NCBI RefSeq assembly: GCF_021272205.1
Contig: NZ_JAJSDX010000005.1
Location: 186,001-250,000, forward strand
Reading direction: 5' to 3'
Origin: Pantoea sp. Mb-10
Lineage (GTDB): Bacteria; Pseudomonadota; Gammaproteobacteria; Enterobacterales; Enterobacteriaceae
Length of the DNA stretch: 64,000 bases
Each line of letters begins with the position of its first letter. The stretch's first letter is position 1. The position numbers and the translations under genes are program-made. The notes under the pieces are model-generated. The model did not search any database and was not told where the DNA came from. It saw only the letters and a list, made by a program, of their open reading frames with translations. This document shows positions 53,208 to 62,400 of this stretch, piece after piece.

Positions 53208-56200
53208 TTATAACCCGATATTAATCCGGATCATCACCAGCTGTTCTCGTGTATTCGCGCCATCCAGCCCCACAGTGCCCTGATAAGCAATGCCCGGCGT
53301 GATGCTGTATGGCAGAAGAAAATCGATGCCGGCTCCAAAGGTCAGGGTTCGCCGGCTTTGTTCAAACAGCGACACGCGCCAGCTATCATTTGCGGTATCA
53401 GCATAACCCACCCCTGCGCTCTCGCTGCCGCTGAGCGTTTGAGCATACTCAACGCGCCCTTGCAGGCGCAGTAAGCCCCAGCTGACGGGCGCAGATCGTT
53501 CGCCGCGCAGCCCGGCGGCCGTCAAGACCTGCACCGCCGCCTGCGGTGCGTAGGCAAGGTTATACGCGCCCGCCCCGGATTCGCTGAAGCCGTCTAACCT
53601 TGTGCGGGTGTACTGTAGACGCCCATAGGGTGAGACCATCATTTCGGGCGCCCGATATTCGTAGCCTGAAGTCAGTGACGTAAAGACCTGACGGCCCGAG
53701 CGGGAACCGCGGGCCACGGCGTCGGAATTCGTGACCGCACGGCGGCTATCAAAATTCAGCGTACCCTGTCCAAGCAGGCCATCCACAAAGAACGGTCCCG
53801 GGTGATAGCTGCCGTAAAGGGCGGCGCTGAGCGCGCGCCCGTTCGTGCGGGTGTCGTTGTCACCCACATCGCTGACATCGCGGCCGAAGCCAATGCCCGC
53901 TCCGCCGGTAAAGGTGGTGCTGAAGCGGTAGTCGGCCCCGGTTGTCACGCCCACGGTGGTGTGACTGAAGCGCACCCCGTCCGCACTGTCGCCGCCAAAA
54001 TCAACATAGCCTCCGGTCCAGTACGAGAGTTTGCGCGCCTGCTGTCCGGTGGCGAAAGGCAGTTCGGGAGTGTCAGACCGGCCCTGTAGGTCATTCAGGC
54101 CCGATTTTTTCTGCTGCCAGGCCGTTGTCCACATATCCCGATCGGCGTCGCGCTCAGGACTGGAAGCGGGCAGGGAAAAATGGACGCCGGTCATGTCAGA
54201 AGGCAGGTCGCTCCCGCGATGCAGCTGCTCCAGTCGGTCGCTGAAGTTGCGCAGCTGCGCGCGAGCAAAATTCTGTGCGGCCTGATACTGCGCGCTCACC
54301 AGTCCGATGACGTCAGCATCCTTAGACGGGTCGGGGCGCGCGGTAATGGTCAGGGTAATAAGTGCTGGTGATGTTGTTCCGGCAGCGCTGGTCAGGGCAT
54401 AGCGGAGCGTGAGGGTGCCGCTGGCCTGCGCGGCGGCGGTGAACAGAAGCTGATAGTCGGCACCGGAAGCCTGGATGGAGGCCTTACCCAGGCTGCTGTC
54501 CGGCTGCGCCTGCAGCCGGGCGCCGGTGAACGGACCGCCTGTCGCCCCGCTGGTTAGGCTGATAGTGACCGACTGTCCGGCGGCCACCGTGGCGGCGTGG
54601 TCAGCGGCGGACGGTGCCGACGCAGCGATGTCCAGCGAGTATCCCGCCTGCAGCGTCCTGCCGGTGGCATCGGTCACCAGAACGCTAAACGTACTGCTTC
54701 CGGAGACTTGCGGGGTACCTGAAAGCTGGCCGTCGCCAAACGCCAGCCCACGCGGCAGGGCGCCGCTCAGCTGCCAGCGATAGGGCGCGGTGCCGCCCGT
54801 GACGCTGAGGAACTGAGAGTATGCCTGCCCGGCTTTCCCCTCAGGCAGGGCGCCGCCGGCAGGCTGAAGCTGCAGGGCAGCGGGTGCGGCGGCGCTGACG
54901 ACCAGCGAGTAGCTGGCCGTACCGCTGTTGCCCTGGCTGTCAGCGGCGGTGACCTGGAAGCGGTAACTGCCCGCCGCAGACGGCGTGCCAGCCAGCGCAC
55001 CCGTCGCCGCGTTCAGGGTAACGCCGTCGGGTAGGGGGGTAGCGCTGAACGTATAGGGTGCGCTGCCGCCCGAGGCCGTCAGCGTCTGGCTCCAGCGACT
55101 GCCCGCCGTAGCCGCATTCAATGCGCCACTGCCGGGTGACAGCGTCAGCAGCACCGGCGTCACGGTCAGCGACACGCGGGCGCTGGCGGAGGTGCCGCTG
55201 CTGTTGGTGGCAGTATAAGTAAAGCTGTCGCTGCCTGCATAACCCGCGGCCGGCGTGTAGGCGACCGTCAAACCTGAGACCGCCAGGCTGCCGTGACCCG
55301 GCGGGTTCACGATGCTAAGCGAGCTGGCCCTCCCGCCGGATAAATTGAGCGTAATCGGATTGCTGCTGCTGTTGGCGGTCACGGTGGCGGTGCTGTCGCT
55401 GGCTATCGGCGAGGCGGTGCTGACGACGAATGTATAGCTGGCGCTGCCGGTGGCACCGTTTGCATCGGTCGCGGTGACCTGGAAGCCGTAGCTGCCTGCT
55501 GTGGACGGTGTGCCAGACAGCGTGCCGGTTGTTGCGTCGAGCGCGATCCCGGCGGGCAGTGCGGTAGAGGACCAAGTCCAGGGGGAGGTGCCCCCGGAAA
55601 CCGTCAGACGCTGTGACCAAGTGCTTCCCACGGTGGCGGCGGTCAGAGCGCCTGATGCCGGCGTCACCGTCAGCACCGGAGGGGTAACGGTCAGAGACAC
55701 GGTGGCATCGGCAGAGGTCCCCCCGCCGTTAGACGCATGCCAGGTAAAGCTGTCGCTGCCAGAATAACCGGCTGTGGGCGTGTAGATCACCGAGGTCCCG
55801 CTTACCGTCGCGCTGCCGTGAGCCGGTGGGGAAACGATCGCCACTGACGTTGCCACTCCGCCACTCAGGGAGAGCGGAATCACGTTATTCGTACTGTCAG
55901 CGGCGACGGTGGCGGCGCTGCCTGATGAAACCGGAGCGGCTTCCGCACGCGTGACGCTGAGCGTATACCCCCGAGTCGTGCCGTCCTGCGCCGTGACGAC
56001 GATGGAAATACTGGTCGTGCTGCCGGATATCAGGCTTACAGACTGGGACGCCGAGCCGGATGCCACGGCGGTGCCGTTCACGGTAACGGTAGCATGGCTC
56101 TCAGTGACAACAGGCGTGACCGTAACGGAGGACACGTTACTGAGGACCGAAGCACTATAACTGCTGGTGGCGGCACTGAACGACGGTGAGAGCGTGCCTG

Positions 56201-56684
56201 ACGAAAGCGAAAGACCGGAGAGCGTGGCGTCGCCGGAGGCCGTAGATGCACTGGTGCAGTTGAACACCAGGTTGCTTATCTGGCCGTTTGACGTCGTGGC
56301 GCGGATAGCGATGCCGTTTGCCTCCAGGCTGCCCGATGGCACGGTGACAGTCACTGTCTGAGGCGTGCTACTGGTGGCGTTGGCGGCATTATAGGTCTGA
56401 AAACTGCTGAGGTTGTAACGCGCGAGGCTGACGCTGTCGGCCATCGCCGGGCTTCCGCCGTATGCCCCACCGCTGTCGGTAAAGCTCAGGGTCAGGGCGT
56501 CACCGGCGGCAAAATCAGACGCAGGATATCGGTTCGAGGCGAAGGACAGCGCGGAAGATCCCGACAGGGCGTTAACCGCGGAACAGCCCGCAGAGAGCGC
56601 GAAGGCTGAAGGCACTGAACATAGAATCAGAAACGCGGAAACCAGGCTGAAAAACAGCCGCCTGGCAGAAAAAGCATACGCCAT
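53208..56684 (-). CDS. Type V autotransporter with repeated Ig-like passenger domains
   Basis: A 1158-residue outer-membrane autotransporter. Signal peptide residues 1-29 (ending SAFA). The passenger is threonine/serine rich: a beta-sandwich at about 145-245, then two tandem 175-residue cassettes (256-430 and 431-605), each a cadherin-like domain followed by a putative Ig domain, then a third Ig-like domain (about 606-690) and another beta domain to 785. A helical linker (VSAQYQAAQNFARAQLRNFS) leads to the 280-residue beta-barrel that ends RINIGL. Such proteins usually mediate adhesion or aggregation. No protease or RGD motif seen. GC-rich relative to its flanks. Confidence 0.92.
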   Translation of the reverse strand: MAYAFSARRLFFSLVSAFLILCSVPSAFALSAGCSAVNALSGSSALSFASNRYPASDFAAGDALTLSFTDSGGAYGGSPAMADSVSLARYNLSSFQTYNAANATSSTPQTVTVTVPSGSLEANGIAIRATTSNGQISNLVFNCTSASTASGDATLSGLSLSSGTLSPSFSAATSSYSASVLSNVSSVTVTPVVTESHATVTVNGTAVASGSASQSVSLISGSTTSISIVVTAQDGTTRGYTLSVTRAEAAPVSSGSAATVAADSTNNVIPLSLSGGVATSVAIVSPPAHGSATVSGTSVIYTPTAGYSGSDSFTWHASNGGGTSADATVSLTVTPPVLTVTPASGALTAATVGSTWSQRLTVSGGTSPWTWSSTALPAGIALDATTGTLSGTPSTAGSYGFQVTATDANGATGSASYTFVVSTASPIASDSTATVTANSSSNPITLNLSGGRASSLSIVNPPGHGSLAVSGLTVAYTPAAGYAGSDSFTYTATNSSGTSASARVSLTVTPVLLTLSPGSGALNAATAGSRWSQTLTASGGSAPYTFSATPLPDGVTLNAATGALAGTPSAAGSYRFQVTAADSQGNSGTASYSLVVSAAAPAALQLQPAGGALPEGKAGQAYSQFLSVTGGTAPYRWQLSGALPRGLAFGDGQLSGTPQVSGSSTFSVLVTDATGRTLQAGYSLDIAASAPSAADHAATVAAGQSVTISLTSGATGGPFTGARLQAQPDSSLGKASIQASGADYQLLFTAAAQASGTLTLRYALTSAAGTTSPALITLTITARPDPSKDADVIGLVSAQYQAAQNFARAQLRNFSDRLEQLHRGSDLPSDMTGVHFSLPASSPERDADRDMWTTAWQQKKSGLNDLQGRSDTPELPFATGQQARKLSYWTGGYVDFGGDSADGVRFSHTTVGVTTGADYRFSTTFTGGAGIGFGRDVSDVGDNDTRTNGRALSAALYGSYHPGPFFVDGLLGQGTLNFDSRRAVTNSDAVARGSRSGRQVFTSLTSGYEYRAPEMMVSPYGRLQYTRTRLDGFSESGAGAYNLAYAPQAAVQVLTAAGLRGERSAPVSWGLLRLQGRVEYAQTLSGSESAGVGYADTANDSWRVSLFEQSRRTLTFGAGIDFLLPYSITPGIAYQGTVGLDGANTREQLVMIRINIGL
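54870..55919 (-). repeat. Tandem 525-bp passenger cassette duplication
   Basis: Residues 256-430 and 431-605 of the autotransporter align without gaps at a constant offset of 175 residues (525 bp). Shared blocks include GYSGSDSFTW/GYAGSDSFTY and ALPAGIALDATTGTLSGTP/PLPDGVTLNAATGALAGTP. Many positions differ, so the duplication is old, and unequal crossing-over could still change copy number. Confidence 0.8.
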
Positions 56685-57298
56685 GATGCACCCTGAAAGT
56701 GAAAGTTATAACAATTTTATTAATAAGATTAATCCTATTGGTGCAAGTTATCACATAGCGTGGCAGACACAAATACAGTGACAAAAATTAAAATTTGCAC
56801 GTATTTCACGGCGCAGTCTAAGGAAGGTGGTGGTGGGTTAGATTCATGATTTAATTTTTAAATTTAATTTTCAGGTTTTTCGGCAGGATTGCTGTAGATG
56901 CGAAATCTATTAACGATAAGGGTGGGGATCCGTTTAGCGGGAGTGGAGCCAGAAGACGTCATCACGATGAAAGCATCATGGATATTAAAAAATAATTTAT
57001 CAAATACTACATTCCCGCATGCTAATGCCGATAAGATCAGGTTGACCTGAATGTGTAGCCAGTTCTTAACGCTGAATAAATCGTAAAGCGTTAGAGATGA
57101 GGGCGTGGTCAACGGTAACGTCTTCGCGCCGGAAATAAGGGCAGAACGTTTTCTCGGCTCGATGATGTCGCCGTTTCAAACGATATAACAGAAGGCGAGA
57201 TTGCTGGCTGGCTAAGTGATATTTTTCGTGAAGCCGCAGCCGGGCGTTTTCCAAATGTGGAACGTATCGAATAAGGATGTAATAAAACAGTATCACTT
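56685..57298. other. Intergenic region upstream of the autotransporter gene
   Basis: About 610 bp, AT-rich near 56700-56900. Two minus-strand frames (56864-57112 and 57066-57329) have no family I recognise and I do not call them. The gap probably holds the autotransporter promoter at its left end. Confidence 0.4.
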
Positions 57299-57367
57299 GG
57301 CGTCTGGTGTCGGCACTAAGCGGGTTCACGGCAGGCTGGGGTCCGCTATGAGCGAGAAGCGGACATT
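57299..57367. repeat. Dispersed repeat copy, left half worn
   Basis: GTCCGCTATGAGCGAGAAGC followed by GGACATT is the intact right half. The left half (GGTGTCGGCACTAAGCGGG) has several changes. It abuts the end of the LysR gene at 57366. Confidence 0.65.
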
Positions 57368-58286
57368 AAACCGGGCTTTTTTCAGTAGCCATCATAGCCG
57401 GCAGCTCGCTTACCAGTTTATCAACGGCCAGCCTGATTTTGAGAGGCAGATAGGGAATTCGCGACCAGACGGCATACACCGGCTGGCTTTCAGAAGGCCA
57501 GTTTTTTAATATCTGTGTCAGACTCCCGCTGATAAGCTGCCCTCGCACAAGCCAGTCAGGCAACCAGGCGATGCCGCCGCCCGCAACGGCAATATCTTTC
57601 ACCGCCTGCATATCATCCATCATGAGTCTGGCAGAAGGCGTCACTTCATAAATTTCATCATGTTCATTTTTAACACGCCATTTCAGTATGCGTCCTGAAT
57701 GGATGTAAGCAATGGTCGCATGATGCTTAAGTTCTTCGGGTGAAACAGGCTCACCGGTCTGGCGGAGATAATCAGGAGAAGCGCAGAAAACCATATTATG
57801 CGAGGCCAGCTTACGGGCTATCAGGCTGCTGCTCTCAGTCAACGCACCAATTCTTACGGCCAGATCAAATCCTTCTGCCGGCAGGTCCACCTGGCGATCG
57901 CTGAACGACATTTCCAGTTCAAGCCCGGGATTTTCTGTTGCGAGCGTAGACAGCAAAGGTGAAACACAGTGGAGTCCGAACAGCACCGGAACAGATACTC
58001 TTAATTTCCCGCGTGCCCGAAGCTTGCCGCCTTCCAGCATATCCTCTGCCAGGCTGATTTCATCCAGCGCCTGGCGACAGGCTTCATAATAAAGCGAGCC
58101 TTCATCAGTCAGGCTCTGGCGTCGGGTTGTGCGGTTAAAAAGGGTAACGCCTAGTCTGTCTTCAAGCCGAGATATCGCTTTCGCCACTGCCGAGCGCGTG
58201 ACGTGCAGTTTTTCTGCCGCCTGAGAAAAACTCGTTGATTCGGCGGCGGCCACAAAAACAGCAATCGTGTTCATTTCGCCTTTCAT
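57366..58286 (-). CDS. LysR-family transcriptional regulator (CrgA-like)
   Basis: A 306-residue regulator with AGGAAACAAT before ATG 58286. Helix-turn-helix: TSFSQAAEKLHVTRSAVAKA; effector domain from RARGKLRVSVPVLFGLHCVS, with LAVRIGALTESSSLIARKLA. It is divergent from the alcohol dehydrogenase-type gene at 58392 over about 105 bp, the likely target. Its last bases overlap a repeat copy. Confidence 0.88.
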   Translation of the reverse strand: MKGEMNTIAVFVAAAESTSFSQAAEKLHVTRSAVAKAISRLEDRLGVTLFNRTTRRQSLTDEGSLYYEACRQALDEISLAEDMLEGGKLRARGKLRVSVPVLFGLHCVSPLLSTLATENPGLELEMSFSDRQVDLPAEGFDLAVRIGALTESSSLIARKLASHNMVFCASPDYLRQTGEPVSPEELKHHATIAYIHSGRILKWRVKNEHDEIYEVTPSARLMMDDMQAVKDIAVAGGGIAWLPDWLVRGQLISGSLTQILKNWPSESQPVYAVWSRIPYLPLKIRLAVDKLVSELPAMMATEKSPV

Positions 58287-58391
58287 ATTGTTTCCTGCAG
58301 AGAATCAATAAAGTGAAATAGTATCGCCACTGTCATCTGACTAGCAATGCTAGGATTTCGTCTGTCCTTTATTACTCATACAGGAGTCTTC

Positions 58392-59417
58392 ATGAACCCT
58401 ACAATGAAACGCTGGACGTTAAGCGAAACCGGACGTCAGAATCTGAAACTTATTGACGCAGAAATACCTCAGCCCGGCCCGAACGACGTGCTGGTCCGGG
58501 TCAATGCTGTTTCCCTTAATTTCCGTGACAAAGTCATTATTGACGGCGGGATGGGCAAGGGTATGGCAATGCCCCTTACGCCGGGCTCTGATATGGCTGG
58601 CGTCGTTGAAGCGGTGGGGCCGGGTACGACCCGTTTCAGCGAAGGCGATCGTGTTATTTCATCTTTCAACGCAGACTGGGTTGACGGCAAGCTGAATAAC
58701 AATGCTAAAAATCCGCACTACAACACGTTAGGCTATGCGCTTCAGGGGGTACTGGCCGAATATGTGGTCATGAGTGAAGAGTGGCTGGTCAGAGCCCCTC
58801 AGTCGCTCACCGAAGCTGAGGCTAGCACATTAGTCTGTGCAGGACTGACGGCCTGGTTTGCTCTGATTGAACGCGGTGGCCTTCGCGCCGGCGAAACTGT
58901 ACTGGTGCAGGGAACCGGTGGCGTATCGCTTTTTGCACTTCAGATTGCTAAGGCGATGGGGGCTGAAGTATTTGTTACCTCATCCAGCGATGAGAAGCTG
59001 GCCGCTGCGGCAGCACTCGGTGCCGATCACGGTATTAACCGTAAAAAAGAGGACTGGGTCGACGCCATTTACCGTCTGACAAAGGATCGGGGCATTGATC
59101 ACGTTGTTGATACAGTTGGTGGTCGTAATTTTGCGAATTCTGTCCGCGCCGTTGCTTCGCATGGGCGTATCTCGCTGATCGGTATGATGGATGTACACGA
59201 TACCTCAGCGCCAGGGGGATTACTGCTGCTTAAATCCCCTACCATTCAGGGGATTGGCGTTGGCCACCGCAGGGCGCTGGAAGATCTGGTTCGGGCCGTT
59301 GATGGGGTCAAGCTGAAACCGGTTATCGCCAAATCTTTCCGCTTTGACGAACTTCCGGAGGCCCTGAAGCTGCTTGATCAGGATGCATTTGGGAAAATTG
59401 TTGTCAACGTGGGCTGA
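58392..59417 (+). CDS. Zinc-independent MDR-family oxidoreductase (quinone reductase-like)
   Basis: A 341-residue medium-chain dehydrogenase/reductase. ATG 58392 follows CAGGAG; the frame opens at 58347. The N-terminal GroES-like part has VNAVSLNFRDKVIIDGGMG and TPGSDMAGVVEAVGPG. The NADP-binding loop is VLVQGTGGVSLFALQIAKAM. The structural-zinc cysteine cluster is absent and the catalytic-zinc C-G-H-x-x-x-G motif is replaced, which fits quinone oxidoreductases rather than alcohol dehydrogenases. Probably reduces quinones or enones. Divergent LysR gene at 57366 is the likely regulator. Confidence 0.85.
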   Translation: MNPTMKRWTLSETGRQNLKLIDAEIPQPGPNDVLVRVNAVSLNFRDKVIIDGGMGKGMAMPLTPGSDMAGVVEAVGPGTTRFSEGDRVISSFNADWVDGKLNNNAKNPHYNTLGYALQGVLAEYVVMSEEWLVRAPQSLTEAEASTLVCAGLTAWFALIERGGLRAGETVLVQGTGGVSLFALQIAKAMGAEVFVTSSSDEKLAAAAALGADHGINRKKEDWVDAIYRLTKDRGIDHVVDTVGGRNFANSVRAVASHGRISLIGMMDVHDTSAPGGLLLLKSPTIQGIGVGHRRALEDLVRAVDGVKLKPVIAKSFRFDELPEALKLLDQDAFGKIVVNVG

Positions 59418-59518
59418 TATATCAGGCTTCAAAGAGGTCCGAACGAGTTGCCTCTAAAACACCTCTACCGCGTGAACTTTCCACCGGCCCTGATGGTTTT
59501 TATTGCAGTATTCATTTC
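59418..59518. other. Intergenic region, first part
   Basis: Start of a 325-bp gap to the RES-domain gene. It contains the repeat at 59519-59590 and then AT-rich sequence to 59742. No gene seen. Confidence 0.4.
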
Positions 59519-59590
59519 AATGTCCGCTTTTGGCACGAAGCGGACAAGCTGACTGAAATGAAGGGCCGCTTTGAGCGAGGAGCAGACGTT
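59519..59590. repeat. Dispersed repeat copy (72 bp)
   Basis: AATGTCCGCTT at the left, with TGTCCGCTT (59521-59529) pairing perfectly with AAGCGGACA (59538-59546). The right end is GAGCGAGGAGCAGACGTT (59573-59590), a worn form of GAGCGAGAAGCGGACGTT. So the local hairpin is kept and the outer pairing is weaker here. Confidence 0.7.
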
Positions 59591-59742
59591 GGCGAAGAAA
59601 ATAATTTTGAGTCTAATAATTACTAGAATCGCTGCAAATACTACTTACGCGACTTTATTCCTTGGTTTGATAGCTTATTCATATATTAGAGAGCTATCGT
59701 TCACAATGATGTAATAGGGTAGTTCATGAGGCTGATTTTTTG

Positions 59743-60285
59743 TCAAAGGTCCCATTTTTTCCCTTCCACAGATAATCTGAATTCCATGGGTTCTCCGCAA
59801 ATGTGTACAGTTGGAGCACCAAGTTCATTCCATCGAAACAGATTAAGATGCCAGCCACCCGGTATTAATCTTGAGCAATCAATAATGCCATCAGCACCAT
59901 AACCCCGAGCAAGGTCAGAGTTTTTCCATGAAGGTGGTTCACGATTTACCTTTAATGCAGGTATCCATGGTTTTTTTGAAAGCTCTGGATCAATCCCCAA
60001 AACACGACAAGCCATTTCATCATTTTGATCCAAGACAAATGCTTCGTCGATATAGAGAGGAACAACTACACGTCGAATTCCGTCAGCCCGCATATATCCT
60101 GACACAGCCCTTATAGACCACTCTTTTACGGGGCTCATGTAGAGTATAGGCTGTCCAAGGCGATGATACCGTCCGCTACTTCCATGTTTCGGGAGATCAA
60201 GGACATAAGCCAGTCTTTCAACGGGAATTGTGCGAAAAAAATAGCCACTTATTCTTCTTAAATATTTCTTGTCGCCCTGACTCAT
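59743..60285 (-). CDS. RES-domain protein (toxin-like NAD-degrading fold)
   Basis: A 180-residue protein. ATG 60285 has GAGG upstream; the frame opens at 60381 inside a repeat. The RES signature is present: GRYHRLGQPILYMSPVKEW gives Arg39, Tyr49 and Glu55, and CSRLIPGG the serine region. RES-family toxins such as MbcT and Res degrade NAD and are normally paired with an upstream Xre/DUF2384 antitoxin. I find no antitoxin gene on either side: the next upstream gene is a P-loop kinase in the opposite direction. It may be an orphan, or a non-toxin member of the family. Confidence 0.75.
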   Translation of the reverse strand: MSQGDKKYLRRISGYFFRTIPVERLAYVLDLPKHGSSGRYHRLGQPILYMSPVKEWSIRAVSGYMRADGIRRVVVPLYIDEAFVLDQNDEMACRVLGIDPELSKKPWIPALKVNREPPSWKNSDLARGYGADGIIDCSRLIPGGWHLNLFRWNELGAPTVHICGEPMEFRLSVEGKKWDL

Positions 60286-60361
60286 ATTACCTCGCAGAAT
60301 TAACAAATGTGTCTTATACGATGAAGGTAAGATGTCCGATAATGCATATTCAATGTTACAA

Positions 60362-60400
60362 AATGTCCGTTTGTGGCACAAAGCGGGCTGAAGCTTCCCG
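60362..60400. repeat. Dispersed repeat, left half only
   Basis: AATGTCCGTTTGTGGCACAA followed by AGCGGGCTGAAG is the family left half. The right half is missing. It lies just upstream of the RES gene and covers part of its longer open frame. Confidence 0.6.
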
Positions 60401-60688
60401 TCTACCCGGATTCGGTAAAACGCCTAAAGCACCGAACAGCAATAACGGCCCGGCCGTGAGTAAGGGGTCAGAGGCCAAATACAGCCTCTATCTCAATCTT
60501 CAGATCGGATGATCCACGTAGCGATTGGGACTATATGGTCATTCACACTTATTTTATCCACGCATTTTGCGTCAGCCATATTGAAGAAAAGTCGCATTGT
60601 CCAGGTGATGGATAGAGCAACAGGAGGCTTATTTTTATGCTTCGCGGCTAAACTTGCTATGAGCACAAGATAGCCTTGGGCTGACTGT

Positions 60689-60756
60689 AAACATCCGCTT
60701 CTGCACAACGCAGACCGTACACAGGCGAAGGTCCGCTATGAGCAAGGAGGGGCATT
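60689..60756. repeat. Dispersed repeat copy
   Basis: AAACATCCGCTTCTGCACAA at the left and GTCCGCTATGAGCAAGGAGG at the right keep the family order and spacing. Several stem bases are changed. Confidence 0.65.
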
Positions 60757-60901
60757 CAGTGAATAAGCGGAAAAATTGCTGATTTTACATTCCGGCCCTG
60801 TTAGCGTGAATGATGATGAAAGCGCACGCTGCCCGATTCCATTCAATGATGATTATTATCACCTGTCTGATTTAGGTGGGATAACGTTCGCCTTTTTCCC
60901 G

Positions 60902-60923
60902 CCGGTAAGGCGGGCCTTACCGG
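60902..60923. promoter_or_regulatory. Perfect 10-bp palindrome before the kinase gene
   Basis: CCGGTAAGGC-GG-GCCTTACCGG lies 22 bases before the kinase start and 11 bases before its GAGG ribosome site. With a loop of two it cannot form a tight hairpin without opening a pair, so an operator or leader structure is as likely as a terminator. Confidence 0.6.
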
Positions 60924-60945
60924 TAACAATCCAGTGAGGTAAATA

Positions 60946-61452
60946 ATGCACGCCGCTTCAGCAACAACGTCAGAAAAACCCACTTTGCACTTGGTGTGTG
61001 GAAAAATTGCATCAGGAAAATCCACATTATGCGCAAAGTTAGGATCATTACCCGGCACCCTGGTTGTCAGTGAAGATCAGTGGCTAGCCGCCCTCTTTGC
61101 CAATGAAATGCTATCCATATCTGATTATGTGCAGTATTCCTCAAGACTCAGAAATGCGATGAAGCCCCATTTGGTGTTACTACTCAAAGCGGGTCTATCC
61201 GTAGTACTGGATTTTCCGGCAAACACACACATAACTCGTGAATGGATGATGAGCATCATTAAAGAGGCAGGTGCCAGTCATAGGCTGCATTATCTGAACG
61301 TGTCTGATGAAGTATGTAAATCCCGCTTGCGCGCCCGTAATGCAGAAGGAGCGCATGAATTTGCTGCCTCCGATCAACAGTTTGAAACCATAACGCGCTA
61401 TTTTGCAGAGCCAACGGCTGATGAAGGGTTTGATATTACTGAATACAGCTGA
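60946..61452 (+). CDS. P-loop kinase-like ATPase (AAA_33/zeta-like)
   Basis: A 168-residue protein with GAGGTAAATA before ATG 60946. Walker A is GKIASGKSTL at residues 19-28, then VSEDQWLAAL and LSVVLDFPANTH (Walker B-like), and LRARNAEGAHEFAASDQQF, the lid region of small-molecule kinases of this group. Related proteins phosphorylate sugars, nucleosides or antibiotics, or act as zeta-type toxins. The substrate is unknown. It is divergent from the RES gene and has its own palindromic leader. Confidence 0.82.
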   Translation: MHAASATTSEKPTLHLVCGKIASGKSTLCAKLGSLPGTLVVSEDQWLAALFANEMLSISDYVQYSSRLRNAMKPHLVLLLKAGLSVVLDFPANTHITREWMMSIIKEAGASHRLHYLNVSDEVCKSRLRARNAEGAHEFAASDQQFETITRYFAEPTADEGFDITEYS

Positions 61453-61518
61453 GCCTGTTTTACTGCACATAAGTCGCCCGTTGGCGGCTTTGATAATTTG
61501 CCATCGCCTAAGCGAACT

Positions 61519-61580
61519 AAACGTCTGCTCTTGGCATAAAGCGCGCGGGTGATCGCGTTGATCATGAAGGCGACGTTCAC
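61519..61580. repeat. Highly degenerate dispersed repeat
   Basis: AACGTCTGCTCTTGGCATAA at the left and a closing GGCGACGTTCACGTT region keep a trace of the family order. I list it with low confidence. Confidence 0.4.
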
Positions 61581-61719
61581 GTTGAATGCCTCCTTGCGCG
61601 GAAAAAATAGCGTTAATAAACGATTAAGCCGTGGTTATGCTTAATGCAAATGAATGTCTCGTTATCAAAAAGCGCAACGCGTTCAGAACAGAACATCTAC
61701 TCATGCGAAGAGCAACACA

Positions 61720-62061
61720 ATGAAGATGGAGGCATTTGCTTTTGGAACAACCCACTGGGATGAGGTCGAACGCACCGCGCACGCCGGAGAAACAGGGATT
61801 GCTTACTGGCGTACCCAGTACTTTGGTGATGCGCCCAATCAAATCCGCGTACGAATAGTGGAATATACCCCTGGCTACCGTGCCGATCATTGGTGCCATA
61901 AAGGACATATTCTTTTCTGTCTGGAAGGGAAATTAGAAACCCTGCTTGAAGATGGACGGACATTCGTCCTGAAACCCGGAATGAGCTATCAGGTGGGCGA
62001 TAATGCTGAACAACATCAGTCAACCACCGCGACAGGAGCGAAACTCTTCATTGTTGACTGA
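61720..62061 (+). CDS. DHCW-motif cupin
   Basis: A 113-residue single-domain cupin; ATG 61720 (MKMEAFAFGTTHWDE) is the likely start, though the frame opens at 61654 and ATG 61726 is possible. RADHWCHKGHILFCLEGKLE carries the D-H-W-C group that gives the family its name and the metal-ligand histidines. VLKPGMSYQVGD is the second cupin motif. Function unknown; the fold usually binds a metal and a small ligand. No signal peptide. Confidence 0.85.
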   Translation: MKMEAFAFGTTHWDEVERTAHAGETGIAYWRTQYFGDAPNQIRVRIVEYTPGYRADHWCHKGHILFCLEGKLETLLEDGRTFVLKPGMSYQVGDNAEQHQSTTATGAKLFIVD

Positions 62062-62126
62062 CTTGCCTGCCCGTCAACGGCGACCCTCACCGTTTTAAGC
62101 AAGCGCGCAAATTGTTCCTTGTTCCG

Positions 62127-62400
62127 TTACACCGCGCCTGTACTTTGCGCGCGCAGAAAATCAACCATCTTCTGCGCGCCGGGCGATAGCGCCTGGCTGG
62201 TATGTATCCCCAGCCTGAGCGTACGGGCAGACAAGGCATCCCTGAGCGTAATCGCTGGGAGCGACGCGCCTAAGGAGGCAGGCATAATCGCGCCATACGG
62301 CAGGACGCCGATGCCTATTTCCCGATATCCGCGAGTAAAGTTGCCTCCCGCACAGCGTGTGATGAGGAGGACCTCGCTGGCACGGGCATCAGCGAGAAGG
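62127..62400 (-). pseudogene. LysR C-terminal remnant
   Basis: The frame (about residues 18-107 of an open frame to 62450) reads as the last 90 residues of a LysR effector domain: REIGIGVLPYGAIMPASLGA, then ALSARTLRLGIHTSQALSPG and KMVDFLRAQ. The DNA-binding part and most of the effector domain are missing. It lies directly after the intact LysR gene at 62389, which is not its source of the missing part since that gene has its own full C-terminus. It is a leftover of a deleted neighbour. Confidence 0.75.

Larger units (their letters stand above)
60286..60945. other. Repeat-rich intergenic region between RES and kinase genes
   Basis: About 660 bp between divergent genes with two repeat copies (60362, 60689) and a palindrome (60902), listed separately. 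A minus-strand frame at 60493-60708 is not convincing. I searched for a small antitoxin gene and did not find one. Confidence 0.5.

Noticed and set aside
57066..57329. 87-codon minus-strand frame
   Set aside because: Considered as a regulator fragment; no helix-turn-helix pattern could be supported, and it ends in a repeat.
60286..60381. Longer RES protein start at 60381
   Set aside because: The extra 32 residues come from a repeat copy and lack a ribosome site.
60493..60708. 71-codon minus-strand frame as RES antitoxin
   Set aside because: No helix-turn-helix or DUF2384 pattern, and it lies over a repeat copy.
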